Below, in pieces: positions 1 to 7,872 of a DNA stretch of 39,418 nucleotides. The notes beneath the pieces were generated by a model. The model did not search any database. It saw only the letters and a list, made by a program, of their open reading frames with translations, and was not told where the DNA came from. The DNA lies in contig JAPLVL010000035.1 in assembly GCA_026397135.1 (NCBI GenBank), positions 1-39,418 of the forward strand. The letters are read 5' to 3'. Origin of the DNA: Candidatus Berkelbacteria bacterium (GTDB lineage: Bacteria > Patescibacteriota > UBA1384 > XYA2-FULL-43-10 > 1-14-0-10-43-13). Within the stretch, counting starts at the first letter, position 1. Every line of letters starts with the position of its first letter. Both the position numbers and the translations under genes were made by a program.

Positions 1-2
1 AG

Positions 3-1547
3 ATACCGGAAGCCGGCAAAATTGCTCTCCTCTCGCAGTCGGGTGCAATTATCACCTCACTGATAGATTGGTCGAAAAGTTCGCATTTGGGATTTTCGAA
101 AATATTTTCGGTTGGCAACCAAGCTCAGCTCTCTGAGGCCGAGCTTCTCGAATTTCTCTACCAAGACACCGAAACGAGTGTGATTATCGCATATATGGAG
201 CGGCTAGAAGTCAACGAGAAATTAACTGAAACTCTGATCAAATATGCCAAGAAGAAGCCGACGGTCGTTCTCTTTGGTGGCAAGAGCCATTTTGGCGCCA
301 AAGCGGCTCTCTCTCATACTGGTTCGGTCGTTTCCTCTTATCTCTCGGTCAAAACATATTTGTCTCAGGCTGGGGTTATCATTGCTGACGGTCTCGAGGA
401 TCTCCTCCTCTTCGCTCGATCTTTCTACAACAATCAATCAATCTCGGGCAAACGCCTAGCTATTGTCACTAATGCCGGCGGGCCAAGTATTGCTGCTGCA
501 GATAATATTGCCGAGATGAATTTGGAGATGAGCCATTTCGAAGTCAAAACCGAGGAAGCTCTGTCAAAAGTCTTGCGAGCTGAATCGAATCTGAAAAATC
601 CGGTCGATCTCCTGGGTGACGCAGACGAGAAGTCGTACGAAGAAGCGATCAAGATTGTCGCCAAGGACAAAAATGTTGATGGTATGGTTGTGATCCTGAC
701 ACCGCAATCGTCTACCAAAATCAACGAAACGGCTGAAATTATTGCTAAATACAAGGGTGAGAAGCCACTCTTTGCTTCGTTTGTCGGTGGGGAAATCTTG
801 GCCTCGGCCAAGAAGATCATTGAAGAGTCCGGCCATCCTTGTTTTTCTTATCCCGAAGAAGCGGTTGCCGGTATGAAAGTGCTGGCTGATTATTCTCTGA
901 AGAAGCAAACAATATTACTTCCGCACAAGGAAAATAACAAAATCTTCATTCAGGCCAAGAAAGACCAGATTTTACATGAGTTTAATTTGCCAGTTGTGAG
1001 ATATTATCGGATCGAGCACGAACACGAGCTTGATGAGTTGGCTGAAAAAGTAGGCTATCCTATTGTTTTGAAAACGGCCGACGAAACGGCACACAAATCT
1101 GATATTGGCGGCGTAATTCTAAACATTGAGAATAAATTTGAGTTGAAGAAGGCATTTCTGAAGATTGGTGCGCCAGCCATTATTGGCAAGATGGTCAAGA
1201 CCAAATTTGAAATTATGCTTGGAATCAAGAAGGAAGAGCATATCGGGACAACTGTTCTCTTTGGCAGCGGCGGTATTTATTCTGAGATTTTGAATGATTT
1301 TAGCTTCCGCATTGCTCCTGTAAATATGGAAATGGCCGAAGCTATGATCTCTGAGACGAAAATTGGCCGAATTCTCGACGGCGCTCGTGATCAGAGAAAA
1401 TATGACTTGAAAAAATTAGCTGAAATTATTTGCGCGGCTGTTAAATTTGCTGACAATTTTGGAAATATCGCTGAAGTTGACTTCAATCCAATAATCGCCG
1501 ATGCTGAGAATTTTCATCTCGTAGATATTCGAGTAATTACTAAATAA
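3..1547 (+). CDS. Acetate/acyl-CoA ligase (ADP-forming), alpha-beta type, 5' truncated by window edge
   Basis: Frame is open from base 3 (IPEAGKIALLSQSGAIITSLIDWSKSSHLGFSKIFSVGNQ), before the reported TTG at 87; C-terminal ATP-grasp part 'GYPIVLKTADETAHKSDIGGVILNI'. Confidence 0.9.
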   Translation: MPEAGKIALLSQSGAIITSLIDWSKSSHLGFSKIFSVGNQAQLSEAELLEFLYQDTETSVIIAYMERLEVNEKLTETLIKYAKKKPTVVLFGGKSHFGAKAALSHTGSVVSSYLSVKTYLSQAGVIIADGLEDLLLFARSFYNNQSISGKRLAIVTNAGGPSIAAADNIAEMNLEMSHFEVKTEEALSKVLRAESNLKNPVDLLGDADEKSYEEAIKIVAKDKNVDGMVVILTPQSSTKINETAEIIAKYKGEKPLFASFVGGEILASAKKIIEESGHPCFSYPEEAVAGMKVLADYSLKKQTILLPHKENNKIFIQAKKDQILHEFNLPVVRYYRIEHEHELDELAEKVGYPIVLKTADETAHKSDIGGVILNIENKFELKKAFLKIGAPAIIGKMVKTKFEIMLGIKKEEHIGTTVLFGSGGIYSEILNDFSFRIAPVNMEMAEAMISETKIGRILDGARDQRKYDLKKLAEIICAAVKFADNFGNIAEVDFNPIIADAENFHLVDIRVITK

Positions 1548-1564
1548 TTTTAGGAGTTATCAAT

Positions 1565-2602
1565 ATGACAGAAAAGAAATTATTGCTAACCGGCAACGAA
1601 GCAGCTGTCTTGGGTGCGATCGCGGCTGGGGCTAAAATAATGTTTGGCTATCCGATTACGCCGGCAACTGAAATTTTGCAGGGCTGGATTGGCAAAGCCG
1701 ACAAAAGCGACGAGCTACAATATTTACAGACCGAGGATGAGATCGCGGCTGGATTCGGTGTCCTGGGTGCTGTTTTGGCTGGGGAAATTGCATTTACCGC
1801 TTCAGCTGGGCCGGGTCATGTCCTGCTTCAGGATCCACTCTCGATGGCGGAGAATCTCCGCTTGCCATTTGTCGGGATCATGATGCAGCGGGGCGGACCA
1901 TCAACCGGGACTGTTAATTTCTCTCAACAGGAAGTTAATTTGGCAGCCTTTGGCGGTAATGGTGACGGAATTCGCTTGGTCTATTCCGCTTCGTCCGTTT
2001 TGGAGATGTACACTCTGACACAGGAAGCTTTTCAGATGGCTTGGCGCTATCGTTTCCCCACGATTTTGCTTGGGGATGGGTATTTGGGCAAGATGAAAAC
2101 TGTTGTCGAACTGCCAGCTGATCGCGCTGATGTCAAGGCTGAGCCAATTTTGAAAGAAGTGTCAGAATCAACCAATATTAGAAATTGCTATTCGTCCGAA
2201 GCTGATTTGGCGGAAGTTTTGCAGAAGAATTTGGCAGATTGGAATCATGCTCGCAAGAGTTTGGTTTTGTCTGAAAGTTACGAACTCGATGGCGCCGAAA
2301 CGGTAATTGTCGCTCATGGCTTGGTTGCCAGCGCAGCCAAGGATGCAGTTAGTATTTTGCGAAAAAGCGGAGTGAAAATTGGTCTCTTTCGTCCGATTAC
2401 GCTTCATCCTTTCGATACTGAAGTTTTGAAAAAAGCGGTGGCCAAAGCGAAAAAGGTTATGATCTTCGAATCTTCGCTCAATCAGCTTGCCAGAATTGTC
2501 AAATATGAATTGGCTGACCAAAAAGTGAATTATGAAGAGGTGTCCAAACCGGCAGAAGGCTTCACGGCGGCAGAAATTATTAAAGCAGTCAAAGGAAAAT
2601 AA
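1565..2602 (+). CDS. 2-oxoacid:ferredoxin oxidoreductase, alpha subunit
   Basis: Pyrimidine-binding domain 'TGNEAAVLGAIAAGAKIMFGYPITPATEI'; followed directly by beta and gamma subunits. Confidence 0.9.
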   Translation: MTEKKLLLTGNEAAVLGAIAAGAKIMFGYPITPATEILQGWIGKADKSDELQYLQTEDEIAAGFGVLGAVLAGEIAFTASAGPGHVLLQDPLSMAENLRLPFVGIMMQRGGPSTGTVNFSQQEVNLAAFGGNGDGIRLVYSASSVLEMYTLTQEAFQMAWRYRFPTILLGDGYLGKMKTVVELPADRADVKAEPILKEVSESTNIRNCYSSEADLAEVLQKNLADWNHARKSLVLSESYELDGAETVIVAHGLVASAAKDAVSILRKSGVKIGLFRPITLHPFDTEVLKKAVAKAKKVMIFESSLNQLARIVKYELADQKVNYEEVSKPAEGFTAAEIIKAVKGK

Positions 2603-3339
2603 TGGAAAATATTGCTCCAATTTCTTGGAAAAAATCAAGTAAACCGCATCTTTTCTGCCCTGGCTGTGGACACGGAATTGTTTTGAAGCAGCTCGGGTAT
2701 GCTTTTGACGAGATGAAAATTGCTAGGGATGTGACTTTTGGTATCGATATTGGCTGTTCTCTCCTTGCCTGGAATTTCTTCGATGCCGACACGATCCAGA
2801 CACATCATGGCCGGACGACTTCTGTCATGGTTGGTTATAAGATGGCTAAGCCGGAGCGGATTGCACTCGCCTATATGGGTGACGGCGGCGGTTATGCGAT
2901 CGGTCTTCAAGCTCTGCTTCATGCTGCCTATCGCAACAATCCAGTCACTGTGATTTTGGTTAACAATGAGAATTATGCCATGACAGGCGGCCAATCGTCG
3001 CCAACCACGCCCGTCGGGATGGTAACTTCAACATCACCAAACGGCAAGAGGGCGGAATTCGGCAAGGGTTTGCATGGCCCGGAATTGATATCTGAAATTG
3101 CCGCCCCGAATGCTTATATTGCTCGTGTTTCGATTAGCAACCCAATCCAGTTGAAAATTACTCTGAAGAAAGCGATTGAAAACCAAGTCAAGAACAAAGT
3201 CTTTTCCTTCGTCGAAGTTTTGTCGATCTGCCCGACCAACTGGAAAACAAATGCCAAAGAAAGTTTCGAGATTTTGCGCGAGGCTGAGAAGCTTTATCCA
3301 ATCAAGGAATTTACGAAAGAAAAAGAGGTGGAAAAATGA
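2602..3339 (+). CDS. 2-oxoacid:ferredoxin oxidoreductase, beta (TPP-binding) subunit
   Basis: 'FCPGCGHGIVLKQL', TPP motif 'YMGDGGGYAIGLQALLHAAYRNNPVTVILVNNENYAMTGGQ'; overlaps upstream stop. Confidence 0.9.
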   Translation: MENIAPISWKKSSKPHLFCPGCGHGIVLKQLGYAFDEMKIARDVTFGIDIGCSLLAWNFFDADTIQTHHGRTTSVMVGYKMAKPERIALAYMGDGGGYAIGLQALLHAAYRNNPVTVILVNNENYAMTGGQSSPTTPVGMVTSTSPNGKRAEFGKGLHGPELISEIAAPNAYIARVSISNPIQLKITLKKAIENQVKNKVFSFVEVLSICPTNWKTNAKESFEILREAEKLYPIKEFTKEKEVEK

Positions 3340-4151
3340 AAACAGTCAAAATTATTTTAGCCGGTGAAGGCGGTCAGGGAATCCAGACGATTGCCAAAGT
3401 TCTCTCTGATGCGGCATTCAAGGCCGGATTCCAAGTTGCCTATATCCCCTCCTTTGGTGTCGAACAGCGTGGCACGCCTTCGCTCGCTTATCTCACAATT
3501 GGCGAGGAAGAAATCAGATACCCGCGTTTTGATACAGCCGATTATGTCGTCGTGTTGCAGAAGAGAGCGATCAAAGTAATCGGGCAATTTGTTGACACAA
3601 ATACAACCTTAATTTTTGATTCCTCAGCAGTACCGCAGGCTTTGCTGCCCAAAGGAGCGGCAACTCTCCTCGGCATACCGGCGACAGCTATAGCTAATTC
3701 TGATTTCATACCGAAAGTATTTAATATCATTGTAACTGGAAAATTGAGTCAGATCTTGAAACTGCCGAAGGAGCTGGTGTTTGAGGCAGTTGGTGAGACT
3801 CTTGGCAAGAAGTTCAAAGATGAGAAGATAAAGAAAGCGAACGAAGCTGCTTTTGAATTTGGTTGCAATTTCGAAGCTGAGACTGATAAATTCACCAAGG
3901 CAACTTTCACCCCTTCGGAGGAAAATATCACTGTCAAAGGTCATGGCAAGGTGGCACAGATTGTACCTAAGCGTTGCAAAGGTTGCGGGATTTGCGTCGA
4001 GAAATGTCCAGTCAAGGCGCTCTCCTTTGGCGAAACGCTCGGCGTCTTCGCTACCCCCGTGCCAGACATAGACTTGGAGCGTTGCATTGCTTGTGGAAAC
4101 TGCTATCGCTTCTGTCCTGACGCCGCAATCGAGGTGTGGAAGGTGAGTTAG
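3336..4151 (+). CDS. 2-oxoacid:ferredoxin oxidoreductase gamma subunit fused to a 2x[4Fe-4S] ferredoxin (delta) domain
   Basis: 'GEGGQGIQTIAKVLSDAA...PSFGVEQRG' plus two CxxCxxCxxxCP clusters (CKGCGICVEKCP, CIACGNCYRFCP); ATGA overlap with upstream gene. Confidence 0.9.
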   Translation: MKTVKIILAGEGGQGIQTIAKVLSDAAFKAGFQVAYIPSFGVEQRGTPSLAYLTIGEEEIRYPRFDTADYVVVLQKRAIKVIGQFVDTNTTLIFDSSAVPQALLPKGAATLLGIPATAIANSDFIPKVFNIIVTGKLSQILKLPKELVFEAVGETLGKKFKDEKIKKANEAAFEFGCNFEAETDKFTKATFTPSEENITVKGHGKVAQIVPKRCKGCGICVEKCPVKALSFGETLGVFATPVPDIDLERCIACGNCYRFCPDAAIEVWKVS

Positions 4152-4198
4152 TGAGCAGGTAAACAGGTGAGTAAGTGAGTAAGTTGATAAGTTAATTA
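4143..4198. repeat. Degenerate 8-bp tandem repeat (7 units, consensus GTGAGTAA)
   Basis: gtgagtta|gtgagcag|gtaaacag|gtgagtaa|gtgagtaa|gttgataa|gttaatta, read directly; first unit overlaps the korC-like stop. Confidence 0.8.
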
Positions 4199-4214
4199 AT
4201 AAGGAGAGGACAAG

Positions 4215-4586
4215 ATGGGATTGAAAGATTTGCTCAAAGGAGCGATTGAAGGAACAGGCGAAGTGGCGGAATCATTGATTTCGGCCGTGACCGGTATCGT
4301 GAAAGAGGGAGCAGAAGATACAGCGGATATTTTCGGTGCAATCATTGATCTTGGTAAAGACGGAGTGATTGATGTGACCGAAGGAGTCAAGGATGCTTAT
4401 ATCGGTGCAGTAGACGCATTGAAGGAATCAGGCAAGTCAACCGAGGATGCTGTTAGCGAAGTTACTGCCAACGCCGAGCGTGCTATTTCAAATATTAGCG
4501 AAGAAGGTATGGAAACAGTCGGCGGAGCGGCAAAGAAGGGTATCGAAGAAGCCAAAGGGATTATTGAGGCTCCACTCAAAAAATAA
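4215..4586 (+). CDS. Small Ala/Glu/Gly-rich helical hypothetical protein
   Basis: SD 'aaggagagg' upstream; 123 aa of amphipathic low-complexity helix. Confidence 0.7.
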   Translation: MGLKDLLKGAIEGTGEVAESLISAVTGIVKEGAEDTADIFGAIIDLGKDGVIDVTEGVKDAYIGAVDALKESGKSTEDAVSEVTANAERAISNISEEGMETVGGAAKKGIEEAKGIIEAPLKK

Positions 4587-4608
4587 ACTATCGCTGTATA
4601 TCTATTAC

Positions 4609-4638
4609 AAAACTACCAGGCGTTTGACTGGTAGTTTT
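4609..4638. terminator. Bidirectional intrinsic terminator between convergent genes
   Basis: Perfect 11-bp inverted repeat AAAACTACCAG-gcgtttga-CTGGTAGTTTT. Confidence 0.85.
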
Positions 4639-4652
4639 GGTTTGTCTCAGTA

Positions 4653-5213
4653 TTAGATCGAGCCGCTGGCTGAGCCGTCGGAGGGTGGGGCGAAACTGTC
4701 AGAACTACCAGAATTGGAATTTGGTCGCTGCCATGTGCCGTTTCCTCCACTACCGCCAGTTGGAGCTGTAAAAGTCCCGATGATTATCATTCTGGGAGTT
4801 ATGTCGGTTGCCGTTGTGTCACTGCTCATTACATTGATCTCGTCACTAACCTTCAGGTCGGAAATAGATAGTTGCGTCATCTGTCCGTTGTCTTGTCTTG
4901 AAATCCTGGTAGTTGTGCTGCAATTGATATTTTTCGTACTTTTGTCGTCGGTAGTCATCACAATAGTTTGACCGTTTATTGAGGCGATTGTACCATGGAG
5001 AGGTTGAAAATTGCCTCGCCCTTGCCCGAATTGTCCTTTGTGAGCAGTGTTTTGGGAGGAAGATTTATCAGGACTGACTGCTGCGCTCGCTGATTGGGGT
5101 GAATTAATTGTCGATTTGATACTAGGAATCAGAAATTTAATGGATGTAAATGCCATTGCTGTGAGCACGATTATCGAGATTCCAATATGAGGCAAATATT
5201 TCTTTATTTTCAT
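4653..5213 (-). CDS. Membrane-anchored/secreted protein with DUF5666-like small beta domain and Gly/Ser-rich tail
   Basis: Start taken at MKIKKYLPHIG; N-terminal TM; 'LHGTIASINGQTIVMTTDD...ISDLKVSDEINVMSSD'. Confidence 0.7.
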   Translation of the reverse strand: MKIKKYLPHIGISIIVLTAMAFTSIKFLIPSIKSTINSPQSASAAVSPDKSSSQNTAHKGQFGQGRGNFQPLHGTIASINGQTIVMTTDDKSTKNINCSTTTRISRQDNGQMTQLSISDLKVSDEINVMSSDTTATDITPRMIIIGTFTAPTGGSGGNGTWQRPNSNSGSSDSFAPPSDGSASGSI

Positions 5214-5265
5214 AATATAAATAGTAATATATCCAAGCTGAGAATAGACTGAAATATATTTGGGT

Positions 5266-5297
5266 AAAAAAGTGTCCCTCGGAAATGTTTCCAAGGG
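5266..5297 (-). terminator. Intrinsic terminator of the zinc-ribbon gene
   Basis: Minus strand CCCTTGGAAA-CA-TTTCCGAGGG followed by ACACTTTTTT. Confidence 0.75.
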
Positions 5298-5328
5298 GCG
5301 GGTATTTGCTAGAAGCGAGGTTTAAGAG

Positions 5329-5781
5329 TTAGGATTTGCCGGCGCGATAGCCGTCGCTATAACCCTTGCTGTAGCAGCGGTATACTTCATCCGTGACATG
5401 GAATGTGTAATGACTTGCCGTCGAATGAGATTTACCACTGATGGCATCGTTGAAAGCGTGATTGTATCCTTGCGAATACCAATCAACGAACCTGATACCG
5501 GAGAGGCTAAAGAAGCGTCCATACTTCGGCTTTGGCCGAGTTACCTTGGGGGCGACGCGAACCTGTTGGACGACAACCTTGGGCCGGGGGGCGGCGTTGG
5601 CACAGCTACTGCAGCGAGCTTGGTTTCCTACGATACCAACGCCCTGCTGAAGCGGGCCGCTAATCCGCTTGTTGCAGCGATAGCAACGGAACGGTTTGCT
5701 TGTCCTGCAAACCGGACAGTAGCTAAAGTGACTCTTGATCGAGCGGCCGCAATTGGCACACTGAATCATTGTATAGGCCAT
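5329..5781 (-). CDS. Double zinc-ribbon protein with Tyr/Gly-rich C-terminal region
   Basis: Start at MAYTMIQ (5781) preceded by strong SD AAAGGAGGAAAAG; CxxC pairs CANC/CPVC and CYRC/CSSC; C-term 'QGYNHAFNDAISGKS...KGYSDGYRAGKS'. Confidence 0.8.
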   Translation of the reverse strand: MAYTMIQCANCGRSIKSHFSYCPVCRTSKPFRCYRCNKRISGPLQQGVGIVGNQARCSSCANAAPRPKVVVQQVRVAPKVTRPKPKYGRFFSLSGIRFVDWYSQGYNHAFNDAISGKSHSTASHYTFHVTDEVYRCYSKGYSDGYRAGKS

Positions 5782-5893
5782 CTTTTCCTCCTTTTGAGCG
5801 AGATGGCTCTCAAAACGCATTACTGGCATAGCGATTTGCCAAGTAACGTACGGGACTTCGTCCCGCTAAGTATTTAATCACTATTATATCGAG

Positions 5894-5932
5894 CTGTCAA
5901 GAGGGGTGATCCGCGGTTACTCCTCTTGACAG
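5894..5932. promoter_or_regulatory. 39-bp imperfect palindrome (11-bp perfect arms) between divergent zinc-ribbon and vWA genes; each arm carries a TTGACA -35-like box
   Basis: CTGTCAAGAGG...CCTCTTGACAG. + strand TTGACA(5926-5931)-N17-TAATGT; - strand TTGACA-N17-TTAAAT. Confidence 0.6.
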
Positions 5933-6057
5933 TATTTGAAGTAAGTGTTAATGTAATTTCGGCTAGTGTAGCTTGACAACTGAATAGAGAGTGTTGGTAT
6001 TTCGTGTGAGAAATTTTCATCTCAGACGATCCGCGACAGCGTCCAAAGGAGGACATC

Positions 6058-6805
6058 ATGTCTGTCTATGTTACCCCGTTTTCACCCGATCAAGAGACGA
6101 AGGGAACTCCGACCTTGATCAATCTGCTCGTCGATGGGTCCGGATCGATGGATCCGATCAAACCCGAGCTGGTTGCAAGCATCAATCAGGATTTCCTCGG
6201 TGCACTGCAAGCGATTAACGACACCGAGAAAAAGACAGTCCGCGTTCACGCCGAAGTCTTCAACTGAAATATTCCCGCTGATCACCGGTTTTCGCGCACC
6301 CTGGCAACTACGGGCCAACGAAGTAATTGAAGCACAGCTTCAGCTGGGCGAGCTCGGAAACACAGCTCTTTACAAGTGCATCAAAACTGGATTTGGACAT
6401 TTGATCCAAGCCAGTACTGACCTCGGTCAAAGTATGAACAAGAACACGAAGGCAAAGTTGATCGTTCTGACCGACGGCGCCAACAATCAACCTCCCTACA
6501 ACGAAGACGGGACGAGTCAGGTCTATCGGACCTTCAATCATCCGCAAGACTGGGTCACGACCGAGAAAATCCTGGTCTATTTCCGTACCGATTTGGTCGT
6601 TAGCGAAGAACAGTTCGTCGAGATCGCTGACGCCTGTGGCTTCAATGAGCTGATTATCTTTGATCAGCACAAGACGAACCGCGAAGCGCTCCGCAAGGAA
6701 ATCCGACGCGTCATCCATCTTCTGAGCAATCGGCGTGCCTTCGGGCATCAGTCGATGCCGGACGGAATCCTGACTCATACATTTGAGCCGTGTACCAGCT
6801 GGTAG
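6058..6805 (+). pseudogene. von Willebrand factor A (TerY/YegL-like) protein, interrupted by a +1 frameshift near 6265
   Basis: SD AAAGGAGG; MIDAS 'LVDGSGSM', 'TDGANNQ'. Frame 1 ends ...VHAEVFN* at 6267; homologous continuation EIFPLITGFRAPW...LLSNR lies in frame 2 (to 6805). Confidence 0.8.
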
Positions 6806-6837
6806 AATTTGAGCTGAGTATCAGCTGTTGATTCCCT

Positions 6838-6870
6838 GGGGGGCACTGAGTATCAGTGTCCCCCGTTTTC
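6838..6870 (+). terminator. Intrinsic terminator/attenuator hairpin between vWA and kinase genes
   Basis: GGGGGGCACTGA-GTA-TCAGTGTCCCCC then GTTTTC. Confidence 0.7.
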
Positions 6871-6893
6871 ATACACGCTGAAGGAGGTGTGAG

Positions 6894-7802
6894 ATGTATG
6901 TTCGAGTTGATGATGTCGTGTACGACCTGAAGAAAGAGTCAGAGTTAAAGGTCGGAGGTGAAGGAACTGTCTCGATGCTTTCGAATACGATGGCAGTCAA
7001 AATATACCATGACTACAATGAAGAGATGGAAGCAAAGTTGACTGAGTGTCTTGACTATAATGTGTATGCATCGGTTGAGGTAGCCAGTTTGACAAATTCG
7101 GGCTATTGCGTCGCAAACCAGATCGATTTGCGACGGACCGCTTCACTGTTCTGCCATTTGCACGATGCTATTGCGCAGATTCATTCTGGACCGTTCTGTA
7201 TAGGAGATCTCCGTGCTGCAAACATTATGTTTAAGCCGAGCACATCTGGTCCCTGGGATATTGCGATAATGGACGTTGACAGCTGGGAGGTATATATCAC
7301 CGATATTTCACAGGATAGATGGGGTTGCGAAGTTGACAACAGCAGATATCACTATTGTACGGCAATCCATGATGATGTAGTGCATCCTGATCTGATCAAT
7401 ACAAACTATTCGCAGCTTATGAAGTATCATGACTGGTATGCCTTTGCTCACCAACTGGCAACTTGTCTCCTTAAATGCAATCCATTTGAGGAGGGCCGAG
7501 TGGCTGGCATGACAGACATTGAGCGCAAGATCAAGGGAATTTCCTGCTTTTGCGGTTCTTTGGGAGGAGTTGCCCTGACTTTGGAAGAGCAAATAAATAT
7601 CAAGCGTCTGGGTAGTGACATGACTGGTCTCTTGCAGCGATGGTTGACTGGCAAGGAAAAAGGGGTATTTCCGCGGTCAGCTATTCTAGACTTCATACAG
7701 GGACTGTGTGTCTGCAGATCATGTGGATTACAGCACTTTGAGCGTCAACCTGGCGAAACACATTGTGTTCGGTGTGGAAATAGACTCGTCCTTCGTTGGT
7801 AA
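6894..7802 (+). CDS. Protein kinase-like protein with C-terminal zinc ribbon (TerY-P triad kinase, YegI-like)
   Basis: G-loop 'GGEGTVSML', 'MAVKIY', catalytic loop 'IGDLRAANIMF', DFG-equivalent 'IMDVDSW', C-term CRSC-x14-CVRC ribbon; SD AAGGAGGTG. Confidence 0.8.
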   Translation: MYVRVDDVVYDLKKESELKVGGEGTVSMLSNTMAVKIYHDYNEEMEAKLTECLDYNVYASVEVASLTNSGYCVANQIDLRRTASLFCHLHDAIAQIHSGPFCIGDLRAANIMFKPSTSGPWDIAIMDVDSWEVYITDISQDRWGCEVDNSRYHYCTAIHDDVVHPDLINTNYSQLMKYHDWYAFAHQLATCLLKCNPFEEGRVAGMTDIERKIKGISCFCGSLGGVALTLEEQINIKRLGSDMTGLLQRWLTGKEKGVFPRSAILDFIQGLCVCRSCGLQHFERQPGETHCVRCGNRLVLRW

Positions 7803-7810
7803 TGTTATCG

Positions 7811-7838
7811 GCCTGTGAGCTCTTCGGAGTTCACAGGC
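7811..7838 (+). promoter_or_regulatory. Very stable UUCG-capped mRNA hairpin between kinase and PP2C genes
   Basis: GCCTGTGAGCTC-TTCG-GAGTTCACAGGC, 12 bp with one G-U, no strong U tract. Confidence 0.7.
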
Positions 7839-7872
7839 ACAAATTTATTTAATATCTTCAGGCTGCTTAATT

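Noticed and set aside
222-2994. Long antisense ORFs opposite the acyl-CoA synthetase/oxidoreductase genes (e.g. 434..820 -, 2168..2638 -)
   Set aside because: Shadow ORFs of strongly recognised coding sequence, with no domain-like motifs or SD.
5398-5877. + strand ORF 5398..5877 opposite the zinc-ribbon gene
   Set aside because: The minus-strand gene has CxxC motifs and a strong SD; the + ORF has neither.
5973-6003. Second TTGACA box upstream of the vWA gene as an additional promoter
   Set aside because: No good -10 at 16-18 nt spacing; not separable from chance.
6265-6267. UGA recoded as an amino acid, as in some CPR lineages
   Set aside because: Translating through the TGA stays in frame 1, which does not continue the vWA homology; the downstream match is in another frame. 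TGA also acts as stop at the ATGA junction near 3336-3339.
6240-6290. Programmed +1 ribosomal frameshift in the vWA gene
   Set aside because: AAC-TGA is not a known slippery context, no internal SD-like sequence precedes it, and a one-base indel explains it more simply; kept only as a frameshift observation.
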